Positions 17,634 to 24,944 of a stretch of 44,066 nucleotides of DNA are shown in pieces. Where the stretch lies: NCBI GenBank assembly GCA_007693395.1, contig REDS01000079.1, forward strand, positions 1-44,066, read 5' to 3'. Both the position numbers and the translations under genes were made by a program. This DNA is from Balneolaceae bacterium. GTDB lineage: Bacteria > Bacteroidota > Rhodothermia > Balneolales > Balneolaceae. How positions within the stretch are numbered: the first letter of the stretch is position 1; every line of letters begins with the position of its first letter. The notes under the pieces were generated by a model that searched no databases, was not told the origin of the DNA, and saw only the letters and a list, made by a program, of their open reading frames with translations.

Positions 17634-18464
17634 ATGAATTTACCCAAGTCTTTCGCGAAAGATCTTCTGATTGCCCACAAAAATGCATTTATGTGTCCGC
17701 CACCGGAAATGGTAGTCACCTTTTTTAATGACTTACTTGGCCTTCTTTTTCCCGAGTTTGCTGTAATTCGGTGTACATCAGAAAAAGAGATATCCATGAG
17801 GCTGGAGCGCCTTCAGGCTAAATTCAGAACCATACTTAATCAGAACAAAGAGTGCTTGAGAAGTGCCGAGGCCGGCGTAGAAAACAAACTCTTTTTTGAA
17901 CTTCCCGGTATACGAGAGGCTCTGCTGCTCGATATCGATGCAATGTACCAGGGCGACCCTGCGGCAAAGAGTACGGCAGAAGTTATTCGAACCTATCCCG
18001 GATTTTATGCCATTGCTGCCCACAGGATAGCCCATTTTCTGGAATCACTTGGTGTTAAGCTTATACCCCGAATTATTTCAGAACAGGCTCATCGGCAAAC
18101 CGGGATCGACATCCATCCCGGGGCAAAAATTGGCACCTATTTTTGTATCGATCACGGAACAGGTATTGTAATTGGCGAAACATCGATGATTGGATCGCAC
18201 GTAAAAATTTATCAGGGAGTAACGCTTGGCGGGCTGAGTGTTAAAAAAGAGGATGCTAAAGTAAAACGGCATCCTACAATTGAAGACTATGTTGTACTCT
18301 ATTCAGGAGCTACCATTTTGGGAGGCGATACAGTTGTTGGAGAAGGCAGTATTATTGGCGGCAATGTATGGCTAACCAAAAGCGTGCCGCCCGGCTCCAA
18401 GATTTACTACAAAGCAAAAATGAGCAATACATCTGGCGATACAGATACCATAACTGTGAAATGA
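17634..18464 (+). CDS. cysE: Serine O-acetyltransferase
   Basis: This 276-residue cytosolic enzyme transfers acetyl from acetyl-CoA to serine, making O-acetylserine for cysteine synthesis. An alpha-helical N-terminal part (to about 150) is followed by a left-handed beta-helix of hexapeptide repeats (about 155-255). The conserved GIDIHPGAKIG (157-167) and IDHGTGIVIGET (172-183) hold the active-site histidines His161 and His174, and VTLGG is at 196-200. Length and the extended N-terminus fit the EpsC/CysE group. cysM follows 49 bp downstream on the same strand, so the two reactions of the pathway are encoded together. Start chosen at 17634 because the preceding sequence is non-coding in this frame. 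Confidence 0.93.
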   Translation: MNLPKSFAKDLLIAHKNAFMCPPPEMVVTFFNDLLGLLFPEFAVIRCTSEKEISMRLERLQAKFRTILNQNKECLRSAEAGVENKLFFELPGIREALLLDIDAMYQGDPAAKSTAEVIRTYPGFYAIAAHRIAHFLESLGVKLIPRIISEQAHRQTGIDIHPGAKIGTYFCIDHGTGIVIGETSMIGSHVKIYQGVTLGGLSVKKEDAKVKRHPTIEDYVVLYSGATILGGDTVVGEGSIIGGNVWLTKSVPPGSKIYYKAKMSNTSGDTDTITVK

Positions 18465-18513
18465 TAATTAAAAACACATTGCTCAAATACATTCCCACAT
18501 AATCAACCAAGTA

Positions 18514-19395
18514 ATGATACTCGAAGACCTGATTGGAAACACACCACTTGTTGAATTAAAACGGATACCTACGAACAAATCTGTTAAAATCTTCTGTAAA
18601 CTGGAGGGGCAAAATCCCGGTGGCAGTGTTAAAGATCGCGCCGCTATGGGTATGATTTCCGGAGCACTGAATCGTGGTGACATCAAAGCGGGTGATACAC
18701 TTGTAGAGGCAACCAGCGGAAATACAGGAATCGCACTGGCAATGATTGCAGCCATGAAGGGGCTGAATATGGTATTGTTGATGCCGGAAAACTCTACTGC
18801 CGAACGAATAAAATCGATGCGGGCATTTGGCGCAGAAGTGATTCTTACACCTGCCGAAAAAACGATTGAGTATTCACGCGAACTTGCAGAAGAGATGGCA
18901 GTGAAAAAAGGGTACTTTCAACTGAACCAATTTGCCAACCCCGATAATTATCGCTATCACGAAAAAACCACAGGACCTGAAATATGGCGGGATACTGCGG
19001 GAAAAATAACACATTTTGTTTCTGCAATGGGCACTACAGGTACAATAATGGGAGTTTCCCGTTTTCTGAAAAGTCAAAACCCAAGTGTACAGATAGTAGG
19101 AACACAGCCAACGGAGGGATCGTCTATTCCGGGAATCAGAAGATGGTCGCCCGAATTTTTACCGGCAATATTTGACGCTCAGCGCGTGGACCGGATTGTG
19201 GATGTAAGCCAGCGGGAAGCTACAGATACAACCCGCCGAATGGCAAAAGAAGAGGGGATTCTTGCAGGAATGAGCAGCGGCGGTGCACTTGCGGCCGCGC
19301 TGAAAGTAGCTGGTGAGCTAAATGAAGGCATTATTGTGTGCATCACCTGCGACCGCGGCGACCGGTACCTGAGTTCAGATCTTTTTGAGGAGTGA
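18514..19395 (+). CDS. cysM: Cysteine synthase B (O-acetylserine sulfhydrylase)
   Basis: This 293-residue PLP-dependent enzyme makes cysteine from O-acetylserine and sulfide or thiosulfate. The PLP lysine is Lys40 in GGSVKDR. SGNTG at 68-72 and GTTGT at 173-177 bind substrate and phosphate. The IRRW segment at 208-211 is typical of the CysM rather than CysK isozyme, and CDRGDRYLS lies near the C-terminus. The length is the usual one for CysM. It follows cysE by 49 bp, giving a two-gene cysteine operon, and ends 24 bp from the convergent ABC permease gene. Confidence 0.93.
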   Translation: MILEDLIGNTPLVELKRIPTNKSVKIFCKLEGQNPGGSVKDRAAMGMISGALNRGDIKAGDTLVEATSGNTGIALAMIAAMKGLNMVLLMPENSTAERIKSMRAFGAEVILTPAEKTIEYSRELAEEMAVKKGYFQLNQFANPDNYRYHEKTTGPEIWRDTAGKITHFVSAMGTTGTIMGVSRFLKSQNPSVQIVGTQPTEGSSIPGIRRWSPEFLPAIFDAQRVDRIVDVSQREATDTTRRMAKEEGILAGMSSGGALAAALKVAGELNEGIIVCITCDRGDRYLSSDLFEE

Positions 19396-19419
19396 ATATG
19401 ATCTTCAAATTTCTTGAAA

Positions 19420-20664
19420 CTACTCATAACGGAGCGATTCTACAGGGTCTACCCGGGATGCTTTGATGGCGGGAAAAATACCGGCTAACAAACCGATCAA
19501 AACCAATACCGTGATGGTAACAGCAACGGCAATAACTGAAATTTCTGGTTTACCCAAAAACTCGCCAGGCCCTTCGGTCATATTTAATGCCAGCACTCCC
19601 TGAACAATTGCGGTTGAAATTGCCAGCCCGATAAAGCCGCCAAGAAGAGAGATAAAGAGCGATTCGAACATAAACTGAGTAATGATGTGAACTTTACGGG
19701 CACCTACGGCCAGTTTAAGCCCAATCTCACGAGTGCGTTCTTTCACAATTACAAACATGATGTTTGCCACACCAACGCCGGCTATCATCAGTGTGAAGAA
19801 ACCTACGGTGAAGAGAAATATTTCGAGGCCGGTGTTAACCGTTCGGTTCATCTTTTCCTGTTCGATAAAATCCCACATTGGGAGAGCCTGTTCATCAGCC
19901 GGATTGAATGCGTATTTCGATGCCATCAGTGAGCGGATACCATCAATAATCTGGGGCTGAAGGGAGGGGTCTGCCGGGCGAATTAAAATAGAGCCAATGT
20001 TACGGTGTCCGTAAATGTTACTGAAGGTGGAATAAGGGATAATAGCCCTTCTGGAATCGGGTCCAAAATTCATGGAGGTTTGCATTTTTGGCTTCATCAC
20101 GCCAACAATTGTAAATGGTGTGCCATCAAGAAGCACTTCTTTACCTACCGGATCTTCATCACCAAAAAGCCTTTCGGCTATTTCATCACCAAGAAACAGC
20201 ACACGCCTCATCTCCTCAACATCACGCTGGTTCAGGAATCTTCCTCCGGCAGCCGGATACATGGTTCTCATTACCTCAAAATCGGGATTGACCCCTTCCA
20301 TATACGTGTTTGTGGTGGTGAGATGCGATTGCAGACGGGCGCCGCCACGGCCATATTGCGGGCTTGAATATGCAATACCGGGTACTGCTCTGTTGATCAT
20401 TTCCACATCTTCTTCTGTAAAGCGGATTAAGCGTCCTTCCGCATGACCCTCGTAAGCCATACTTGTTTGGCCACCAAAAATCATTACAATCTGATCACCA
20501 CCGCCCAGCATACCTTCCATCATTGAATTCCCTAAACCACGGCCAAATGCCAGCAGCAGTACAACCGAGAGAGTTCCCCATGCAATAGCAACTATGGTAA
20601 GAGATGAGCGAAGCTTTTGCTTGCTCAAATCAACAAAAAATTCCCTGATAATGGTTAACCACAT
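19420..20664 (-). CDS. MacB/FtsX-type ABC transporter permease (second of pair)
   Basis: This is a 414-residue inner-membrane protein of the MacB permease family. It has one N-terminal transmembrane helix (about 20-40), a large periplasmic MacB core domain (about 45-265) and three C-terminal helices (about 285-308, 335-360, 378-402). The cytoplasmic loop after the second helix reads KERTREIGLKLAVGAR, a signature of FtsX-domain proteins, and the chain ends in IKASRVDPVESLRYE. Such permeases work as mechanotransmitters with a cytosolic ATPase and a membrane-fusion protein. It is about 35% similar by eye to the adjacent permease and lies 50 bp downstream of it. No ATPase gene is nearby, so the ATPase must be encoded elsewhere if the system is active. 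Confidence 0.9.
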   Translation of the reverse strand: MWLTIIREFFVDLSKQKLRSSLTIVAIAWGTLSVVLLLAFGRGLGNSMMEGMLGGGDQIVMIFGGQTSMAYEGHAEGRLIRFTEEDVEMINRAVPGIAYSSPQYGRGGARLQSHLTTTNTYMEGVNPDFEVMRTMYPAAGGRFLNQRDVEEMRRVLFLGDEIAERLFGDEDPVGKEVLLDGTPFTIVGVMKPKMQTSMNFGPDSRRAIIPYSTFSNIYGHRNIGSILIRPADPSLQPQIIDGIRSLMASKYAFNPADEQALPMWDFIEQEKMNRTVNTGLEIFLFTVGFFTLMIAGVGVANIMFVIVKERTREIGLKLAVGARKVHIITQFMFESLFISLLGGFIGLAISTAIVQGVLALNMTEGPGEFLGKPEISVIAVAVTITVLVLIGLLAGIFPAIKASRVDPVESLRYE

Positions 20665-20714
20665 ACTTCTACCGGTTTATGGATTTGAGTTTGATCATTC
20701 TGGCAGTTCAGGGT

Positions 20715-21941
20715 TCATCGCAGGCATTCAACTATATCGAGGCGGGAAGCGCGCCAGGCAGGTAACAGGCCCGATGCAAAACCAACAAACCCGAGTACGG
20801 CAAAAGCAATCAGCCCAACTTCAGGCGAGAAATGGGGTGACCCTACAAATTCCTGAATCGGCAAATTCTGAGTAACCTGTATCAGCAGCCAGCCTGTTAC
20901 ATATCCGGCGGCAGCTCCCAGGCCAACTATCATAAATGTCTCCGTGAAAAATTGCGACATGATGTGATGCCTTCTCGCACCCGCTGAGCGGCGAATCCCA
21001 ATCTCTTTCATACGCTCCTGAACCACTACAAACATAATATTTGCCACACCAATACCGCCCACTGCCAGGGTAAAAAAGCCGATTATCCCCAAAAAGCCGT
21101 TGATGCCCAAAAAGAGGGTATTGATCAGCGCCCAGAATTCATTTGTATCCCAAATTACGATCGCATCACGGTCGGATGCATCAAACCGGTGTTTCCGTGC
21201 CATAACTTCGTATATCTGGTCCATAATTGCCGGTGCAAGTGCGGGATCGGCCGGAGTGTACAAAATATTGCTGATGTAGTCGGAGCCCAGCATAACAGAC
21301 ATGGTAGTGGCAGGGATAAAGGCACGATCGTAATCTCGCTGCGAGTACGATGAGTTTTGAATCTTATCCTGCATTATTCCAATTACTGTGAACGGTGTTT
21401 GATTTACCATTACCTGATTGCCAACAGGGTCTGTATCTCCAAAAAGATTTTCTGCAAGGCGGTTTCCCAGAAAAATTACTCTTCTGCGATTTTCGATATC
21501 TGTCTCATTCAGCCAGCGACCGCCTTCCTGTTTATAAATGTTACGTATATCGGCATACACCGGATAAACACCTCCAATAGATGAATTTCTTCTGCGCTCA
21601 CCGACTGAAACCTGGAATGAACGCACAAACTCAGGTGTAACCACATCCAGATCGGGTATCTGCTGTTTGAGCAGGTTGGCGTCTGCTTCGCGCATTCTTA
21701 TGGGCCGCCCAATTCCGTATCCTTCATACGCTTTAGTGGTTTGCCCGTTGAACATAATGGCAAGCTGATCGCCCATGCCACGCATATTGAGTACGGTTTG
21801 GTCGCGAAACCCGATACCGAATGCAAGCAGTAAAATAAGCGTGGCTGTGCCCCACATAATCCCAAATATGGTGAGGAAGCTGCGCAGTTTCTGACTGCTT
21901 AAATTACGGTAAAGATCTGTTATGAGGCTTGAGAACGACAT
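20715..21941 (-). CDS. MacB/FtsX-type ABC transporter permease (first of pair)
   Basis: This 408-residue permease has the same layout as its neighbour: N-terminal helix (about 18-40), periplasmic MacB core and three C-terminal helices, with the loop QERMKEIGIRRSAGAR and the ending ASRLDIVECLR. I place the start at the ATG at 21941 (MSFSSLITDLYRNL), because that aligns with the sibling permease. An upstream in-frame ATG at 22010 would add 23 unrelated residues and overlap the membrane-fusion gene. The gap to the membrane-fusion gene is then 22 bp. The pair probably forms a heterodimer exporting a lipid, peptide or drug from the periplasm. The substrate is unknown. Confidence 0.88.
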   Translation of the reverse strand: MSFSSLITDLYRNLSSQKLRSFLTIFGIMWGTATLILLLAFGIGFRDQTVLNMRGMGDQLAIMFNGQTTKAYEGYGIGRPIRMREADANLLKQQIPDLDVVTPEFVRSFQVSVGERRRNSSIGGVYPVYADIRNIYKQEGGRWLNETDIENRRRVIFLGNRLAENLFGDTDPVGNQVMVNQTPFTVIGIMQDKIQNSSYSQRDYDRAFIPATTMSVMLGSDYISNILYTPADPALAPAIMDQIYEVMARKHRFDASDRDAIVIWDTNEFWALINTLFLGINGFLGIIGFFTLAVGGIGVANIMFVVVQERMKEIGIRRSAGARRHHIMSQFFTETFMIVGLGAAAGYVTGWLLIQVTQNLPIQEFVGSPHFSPEVGLIAFAVLGFVGFASGLLPAWRASRLDIVECLR

Positions 21942-21963
21942 GGTAAAACCTGCATGATGTATT

Positions 21964-23070
21964 TTATCGGATGGTAAGGGATCGTACCGGGCGTTCAAGA
22001 ACTCTGTCACCTTCGTTCAGTCCATCGCTAACGGCTACGGTTATGGCATCACTAAGGCCAAGTTCAACCTCTTTTTCTTCTCTTGTTGAAGGGTCTGCGC
22101 CGGGTACTTCAACAAATGTTTTTCCATCTCGCATAATTACAACCCGTTCAGGTATAGTAACGGCATTATCGGCGCGTTCTATGATGATATCAGCATTGGC
22201 GGAGTAACCGGCACGCAATACAACTCCATTTGCATCAGTAATGATAATTTCAACAGGAAAAACGGTGGCATTATCTCTGGTTTTTGCCTTCAGAGAAATT
22301 CGGGATACTTCGCCCTGTACCCTTACATTAGGCATTGCGCCGATTTTAATTTCAGCGCGCATTCCCTCTTCGAGTTTGCCGACATCTATTTCATCAACCG
22401 TTCCTTTAAACAGCAGACGATCCATTCCCGCGATGCTCATAAGCGCAGTACCGGCCTGATAGGATGTAAGCGGAACAACGGGCTCGCCCACATCAACCAT
22501 CTTTTCAAGAATATATCCGTCTATTGGAGAGCGAATGATCGATTCAATCACTGTATCGCCTATTGAAATTCTGCCCGACTCGAGCAGATCGAGCCGTTCA
22601 CGATTAATTTGCAGGCGAACATCCACATCTTGGTAGCGCTGATAAAGCTGATCGTACTCCTGCTGCGATGCAAGATTTCTTTCTCTCAGCACTCGCATTC
22701 TCTCCAGGTCTATCTCAATGGAGTTTTTTTCAATCTGGGTGCGTTCAAGATTACGCTTAGCTTCGGCAAGTTCGAGCGGGGTTGGATCGGGACGCACTTC
22801 AATTAACGGTTCACCGGCGCGGACATAATCGCCCGGCTGGGCAAAAATCTTACTTACCACCCCGGAAATTTTCGATTTGATTTCTATCTCGTTTTCCGGC
22901 TCAATATTGCCAACAGCAAGTGCTTTCTCTACAACCGTGCCGATTTCTGCTACTACAAACGGATCGGTTTTTTCCTGATCGAAAGAAGAGCGGCTCTGAA
23001 GATAAATTAATGCGCCGCTTCCCATTACGATAATCACCGAGAGGGTAACCCAAACTCTTTTTCGTTTCAT
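21964..23070 (-). CDS. Periplasmic adaptor (HlyD/MacA-like membrane-fusion protein)
   Basis: This 368-residue adaptor has one N-terminal membrane anchor (about residues 7-25). The two halves of a lipoyl-like barrel (about 65-92 and 172-205) flank an alpha-helical hairpin (about 98-166), followed by beta-barrel and membrane-proximal domains (ALRAGYSANADI region near 290). This is the architecture of MacA/RND-type adaptors linking an inner-membrane pump to an outer-membrane channel. I chose Met at 23070 (MKRKRVW) because the positively charged residues directly precede the membrane segment; starts at 23079 or 23115 are possible. It heads an operon with two MacB-type permeases. No TolC-like gene lies in the window. 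Confidence 0.88.
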   Translation of the reverse strand: MKRKRVWVTLSVIIVMGSGALIYLQSRSSFDQEKTDPFVVAEIGTVVEKALAVGNIEPENEIEIKSKISGVVSKIFAQPGDYVRAGEPLIEVRPDPTPLELAEAKRNLERTQIEKNSIEIDLERMRVLRERNLASQQEYDQLYQRYQDVDVRLQINRERLDLLESGRISIGDTVIESIIRSPIDGYILEKMVDVGEPVVPLTSYQAGTALMSIAGMDRLLFKGTVDEIDVGKLEEGMRAEIKIGAMPNVRVQGEVSRISLKAKTRDNATVFPVEIIITDANGVVLRAGYSANADIIIERADNAVTIPERVVIMRDGKTFVEVPGADPSTREEKEVELGLSDAITVAVSDGLNEGDRVLERPVRSLTIR

Positions 23071-23235
23071 CTGTATCATCCGTTTTTTTGATTGGTAAAC
23101 TCTGTTGTTTATCAATCTTTACGGAAGATTTTTTGAGAGGTTACTTGTAGCTTAGAAGAATACAGAAAATACCTCTTGGCCAGAGGAGCAGATTTTTTAG
23201 GAATAGTTATGAAAAACAAGCCTCTTGCAGGCACG

Positions 23236-23267
23236 AAAAACCGTTGGAAAAATTTCCGGCTTTTTTT
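23236..23267 (-). terminator. Probable intrinsic terminator of yajQ
   Basis: On the minus strand, a hairpin with arms about CCG/CGG extended by A-runs pairing with T-runs starts shortly after the yajQ stop and ends in T5. The stem has a bulge, so strength is uncertain. It separates yajQ from the downstream transporter operon. Confidence 0.45.
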
Positions 23268-23273
23268 GTAATC

Positions 23274-23765
23274 CTACTGTTTCATGTTCACAAACTGAAG
23301 AGGGATACCAAAATCTTTTCCCTTAAGATGCTGGATAACTTCCTGCAGCTCATCAATTTTTTTGCCGGTTACCCGAACCTGTTCATCCTGAATTGCGGGT
23401 TGTACTTTCAGTCTAAGGGATTTAATCTCTTTCACAATCTTTTTGGCTGTTTCGCGGTCAATACCCTCTTTAATTATTGCAGTCATTTTCACATGCCCCT
23501 GGCTGGTTCCCTCTTCGTTGCCATACTCCACCGCTTTTGGCTCAAGATTGCGCTTAATTAGGTGTTTAATGAACATATCTTTCATAGCTCTCAGCTTCAT
23601 ACTCTCTTCGGCCGACATCTTGATGGCTTTGGCTTTCTTATCATATTCGGCTTCGGCATGCAGCCCGCGAAAATCGTACCGGGTTGAAACCTCTTTTAGT
23701 GTATTATTTACGGCATTGTCTACTTCCTGATGGTTAATTTCGTTTACTATGTCGAATGATGGCAT
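23274..23765 (-). CDS. yajQ: YajQ family nucleotide-binding protein
   Basis: This 163-residue cytosolic protein belongs to the YajQ/DUF520 family, recognised by the start MPSFDIVNEINHQEVDNAVNN, the YDFRG element at 29-33, the KTAKKIVKEIKSLRLKVQ-like segment and the end GKDFGIPLQFVNMKQ. Family members have two ferredoxin-like folds. Some bind cyclic di-GMP or nucleotides and influence transcription, but their role in Bacteroidota is not clear. The length matches E. coli YajQ (163). It is a single gene with a possible TATCTTTT promoter element about 40 nt upstream and a terminator-like hairpin after it. Confidence 0.92.
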   Translation of the reverse strand: MPSFDIVNEINHQEVDNAVNNTLKEVSTRYDFRGLHAEAEYDKKAKAIKMSAEESMKLRAMKDMFIKHLIKRNLEPKAVEYGNEEGTSQGHVKMTAIIKEGIDRETAKKIVKEIKSLRLKVQPAIQDEQVRVTGKKIDELQEVIQHLKGKDFGIPLQFVNMKQ

Positions 23766-23804
23766 GAGGTTAGAAAGTCTTTTTTGTTTTAGGTTTTACT
23801 CAAA

Positions 23805-23812
23805 AAAAGATA
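23805..23812 (-). promoter_or_regulatory. Possible -7 element (TATCTTTT) of yajQ
   Basis: Read on the minus strand, TATCTTTT fits TAnnTTTG except at its last base and lies about 40-47 nt before the yajQ start. No clear -33 element is visible. Confidence 0.28.
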
Positions 23813-23865
23813 CTAATATTCGCACATTGTAGTCCCGAAAAAGTGTAAAACAATAAAAAGTTGTT

Positions 23866-24165
23866 ATGGATCTGCAATCGCAGATGGTACTACTTGAAAT
23901 TACCTTTCCCTTTTTTGGGATTGCAATCATTATCTACTTTGCCAGTGCTGCTGAGGGCAGGAACCGATGACTGGTACTTTTTCTTGGCCCCGCATTGCTT
24001 CTTGGATTGCACTTTTTGTTGCTCGATTTGAAAATCATTGATGGAAACCTGCTAACGGTAGCGTTACTCGGACTAATGATTATGGGGGTTTGGTATTATT
24101 ACATAATCTTGTTCATAGTTGGCCTGGTCTTTTTGTTAAAGTGGTATAAACAAAGAGACAGCTAA
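23866..24165 (+). pseudogene. Small membrane-protein ORF broken by in-frame TGA
   Basis: Read from ATG 23866, one frame runs 99 codons to TAA 24163, interrupted only by TGA at 23968-23970 (codon 35). Before the TGA is one hydrophobic helix (VLLEITFPFFGIAIIIYF). After it come two or three more (LVLFLGPALLLGLHFLLL; TVALLGLMIMGVW to FIVGLVFLLKW), ending with the charged KWYKQRDS typical of a small inner-membrane protein. Continuity of hydrophobic helices across the TGA suggests a single former gene with a nonsense change. It could also be a sequencing error, stop-codon readthrough, or coincidence. TGA is an ordinary stop in neighbouring genes. I do not recognise a family. Confidence 0.5.
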
Positions 24166-24368
24166 TAACGAGCGCAAACCTGCTGCACAGAAAAATGACA
24201 GTGTAAACATCTACATCATCAGATATCTTCAAATAACGGCCCAAAATACAACCTGAAGCAGGTTTTTTTACCTTTTTATACATCGCTCGGTATACTGATA
24301 ATAGTGCTTCAATTTTAAATGTGGCACACATCAAACAAGGAAAGGGTCAGATGAAAAAGACGATAACA

Positions 24369-24414
24369 CAAAAAAAAACCTCAATACGGCCTTTCATCGC
24401 CATATTGAGGTTTT
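24369..24414 (-). terminator. Strong intrinsic terminator after tRNA cluster
   Basis: AACCTCAATA plus GGC at 24377-24390 pairs with GCC plus TATTGAGGTT at 24398-24412, with one mismatch and an 8-nt loop. On the minus strand the stem is followed by a long T-run (24369-24378). It would end transcription coming through the tRNA-Pro region. Confidence 0.7.
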
Positions 24415-24422
24415 GGTGTTTA

Positions 24423-24470
24423 GTCGGGGCGACAGGATTTGAACCGCGGAGTACTACTCCGCAAGATCAA
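24423..24470 (-). repeat. tRNA-Pro 3'-end fragment (T-arm and acceptor copy)
   Basis: Bases 24423-24445 are identical over 23 nt to 24545-24567, the acceptor and most of the T-arm of tRNA-Pro. Beyond the match, the sequence becomes a perfect hairpin (GCGGAGTA/TACTCCGC) instead of the T-arm and anticodon arm. There is no 5' half, so it cannot be a functional tRNA. It is a partial duplication or integration scar, followed on the minus strand by its own terminator. Confidence 0.7.
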
Positions 24471-24501
24471 CGCCTGTGATACTTTTAAAGATCCCACAAA
24501 C

Positions 24502-24538
24502 AAAAAAAGAGCTAGGTTTAGAAAAACCAAAGCTCTTT
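24502..24538 (-). terminator. Intrinsic terminator directly after tRNA-Pro
   Basis: AAAGAGCT at 24506-24513 pairs with AGCTCTTT at 24531-24538, extended by an inner GGTTT/AAACC stem. On the minus strand a T7 run follows the stem. The hairpin starts 8 nt beyond the 3' end of tRNA-Pro. Confidence 0.72.
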
Positions 24539-24545
24539 GATCTTG

Positions 24546-24619
24546 TCGGGGCGACAGGATTTGAACCTGCGACCCCTCGGCCCCCAGCCGAGTGCGCTAC
24601 CGGACTACGCCACGCCCCG
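24546..24619 (-). tRNA. tRNA-Pro, anticodon GGG
   Basis: The 74-nt minus-strand gene folds as a standard cloverleaf. The acceptor arms CGGGGCG/CGCCCCG are followed by discriminator A. The D-arm starts GGCGTAGTCCGGTAGCGCA, which resembles bacterial tRNA-Pro. The anticodon stem CTCGG/CCGAG encloses the loop CTGGGGG with anticodon GGG. The T-arm is GCAGG-TTCAAAT-CCTGT. The CCA end is not encoded. It decodes CCC and CCU. Degenerate partial copies lie on both sides. Confidence 0.93.
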
Positions 24620-24651
24620 AAAATGAATCAATACAATATTTCAAATAAAGA

Positions 24652-24735
24652 AGGTACAGGATTTGAACCTGCGACCCTCCCGATTGGGCTGCATCGGGAT
24701 GCGTTACTCCCGAGGCTTCGGGACCACACCCCGAG
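24652..24735 (-). repeat. Degenerate tRNA-Pro-like sequence with inserted hairpins
   Basis: The minus strand starts like tRNA-Pro (CGGGGTGTGG) and contains a 22-nt block identical to the tRNA-Pro T-arm region (GGGTCGCAGGTTCAAATCCTGT). The middle is replaced by two small hairpins, CCCGA-AGCC-TCGGG and TCCCGAT/ATCGGGA. The 3' side (ACCTTC) does not pair with the 5' acceptor strand. It is therefore a tRNA pseudogene or chimeric duplicate, not an active tRNA. Confidence 0.6.
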
Positions 24736-24745
24736 TATGAATAAA

Positions 24746-24782
24746 ATTGGAATATGCAATTCATACGTGTTCATATTCCAAT
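24746..24782. repeat. Perfect 11-bp inverted repeat
   Basis: ATTGGAATATG at 24746-24756 pairs exactly with CATATTCCAAT at 24772-24782 around a 15-nt loop. It lies at the upstream edge of the tRNA-like cluster and 160 nt before the metalloprotease start. There is no T-run on either side, so it could be an operator, an RNA hairpin or a repeat remnant. Confidence 0.5.
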
Positions 24783-24944
24783 CATGACTTCAAAATTAGG
24801 AGTAAATTCCGCGAAACACAACAAAACAGTTTTTCTAAACAACTTCACCTCCCTCAATTGTGTGAATACAACTTTTTAAAAAAATTGCTGCTATCCTTTC
24901 GTACTTTAAGCCACATTTTAATAATTCAATTGAATCACATCTTT

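Noticed and set aside
24113-24334. Minus-strand 73-codon open frame
   Set aside because: It overlaps the broken membrane-protein ORF antisense, has no recognisable domain, and ends without supporting context.
24476-24787. Plus-strand open frame of 103 codons across the tRNA region
   Set aside because: It runs antisense through tRNA-Pro, a terminator and the degenerate tRNA copy, and its translation is repeated tRNA-derived sequence (ATGFEPATP-like), a well-known artefact.
24747-24944. Upstream start for the zinc metalloprotease
   Set aside because: It would begin inside the hairpin at the tRNA cluster and add 66 residues ahead of a clear signal peptide at 24945.
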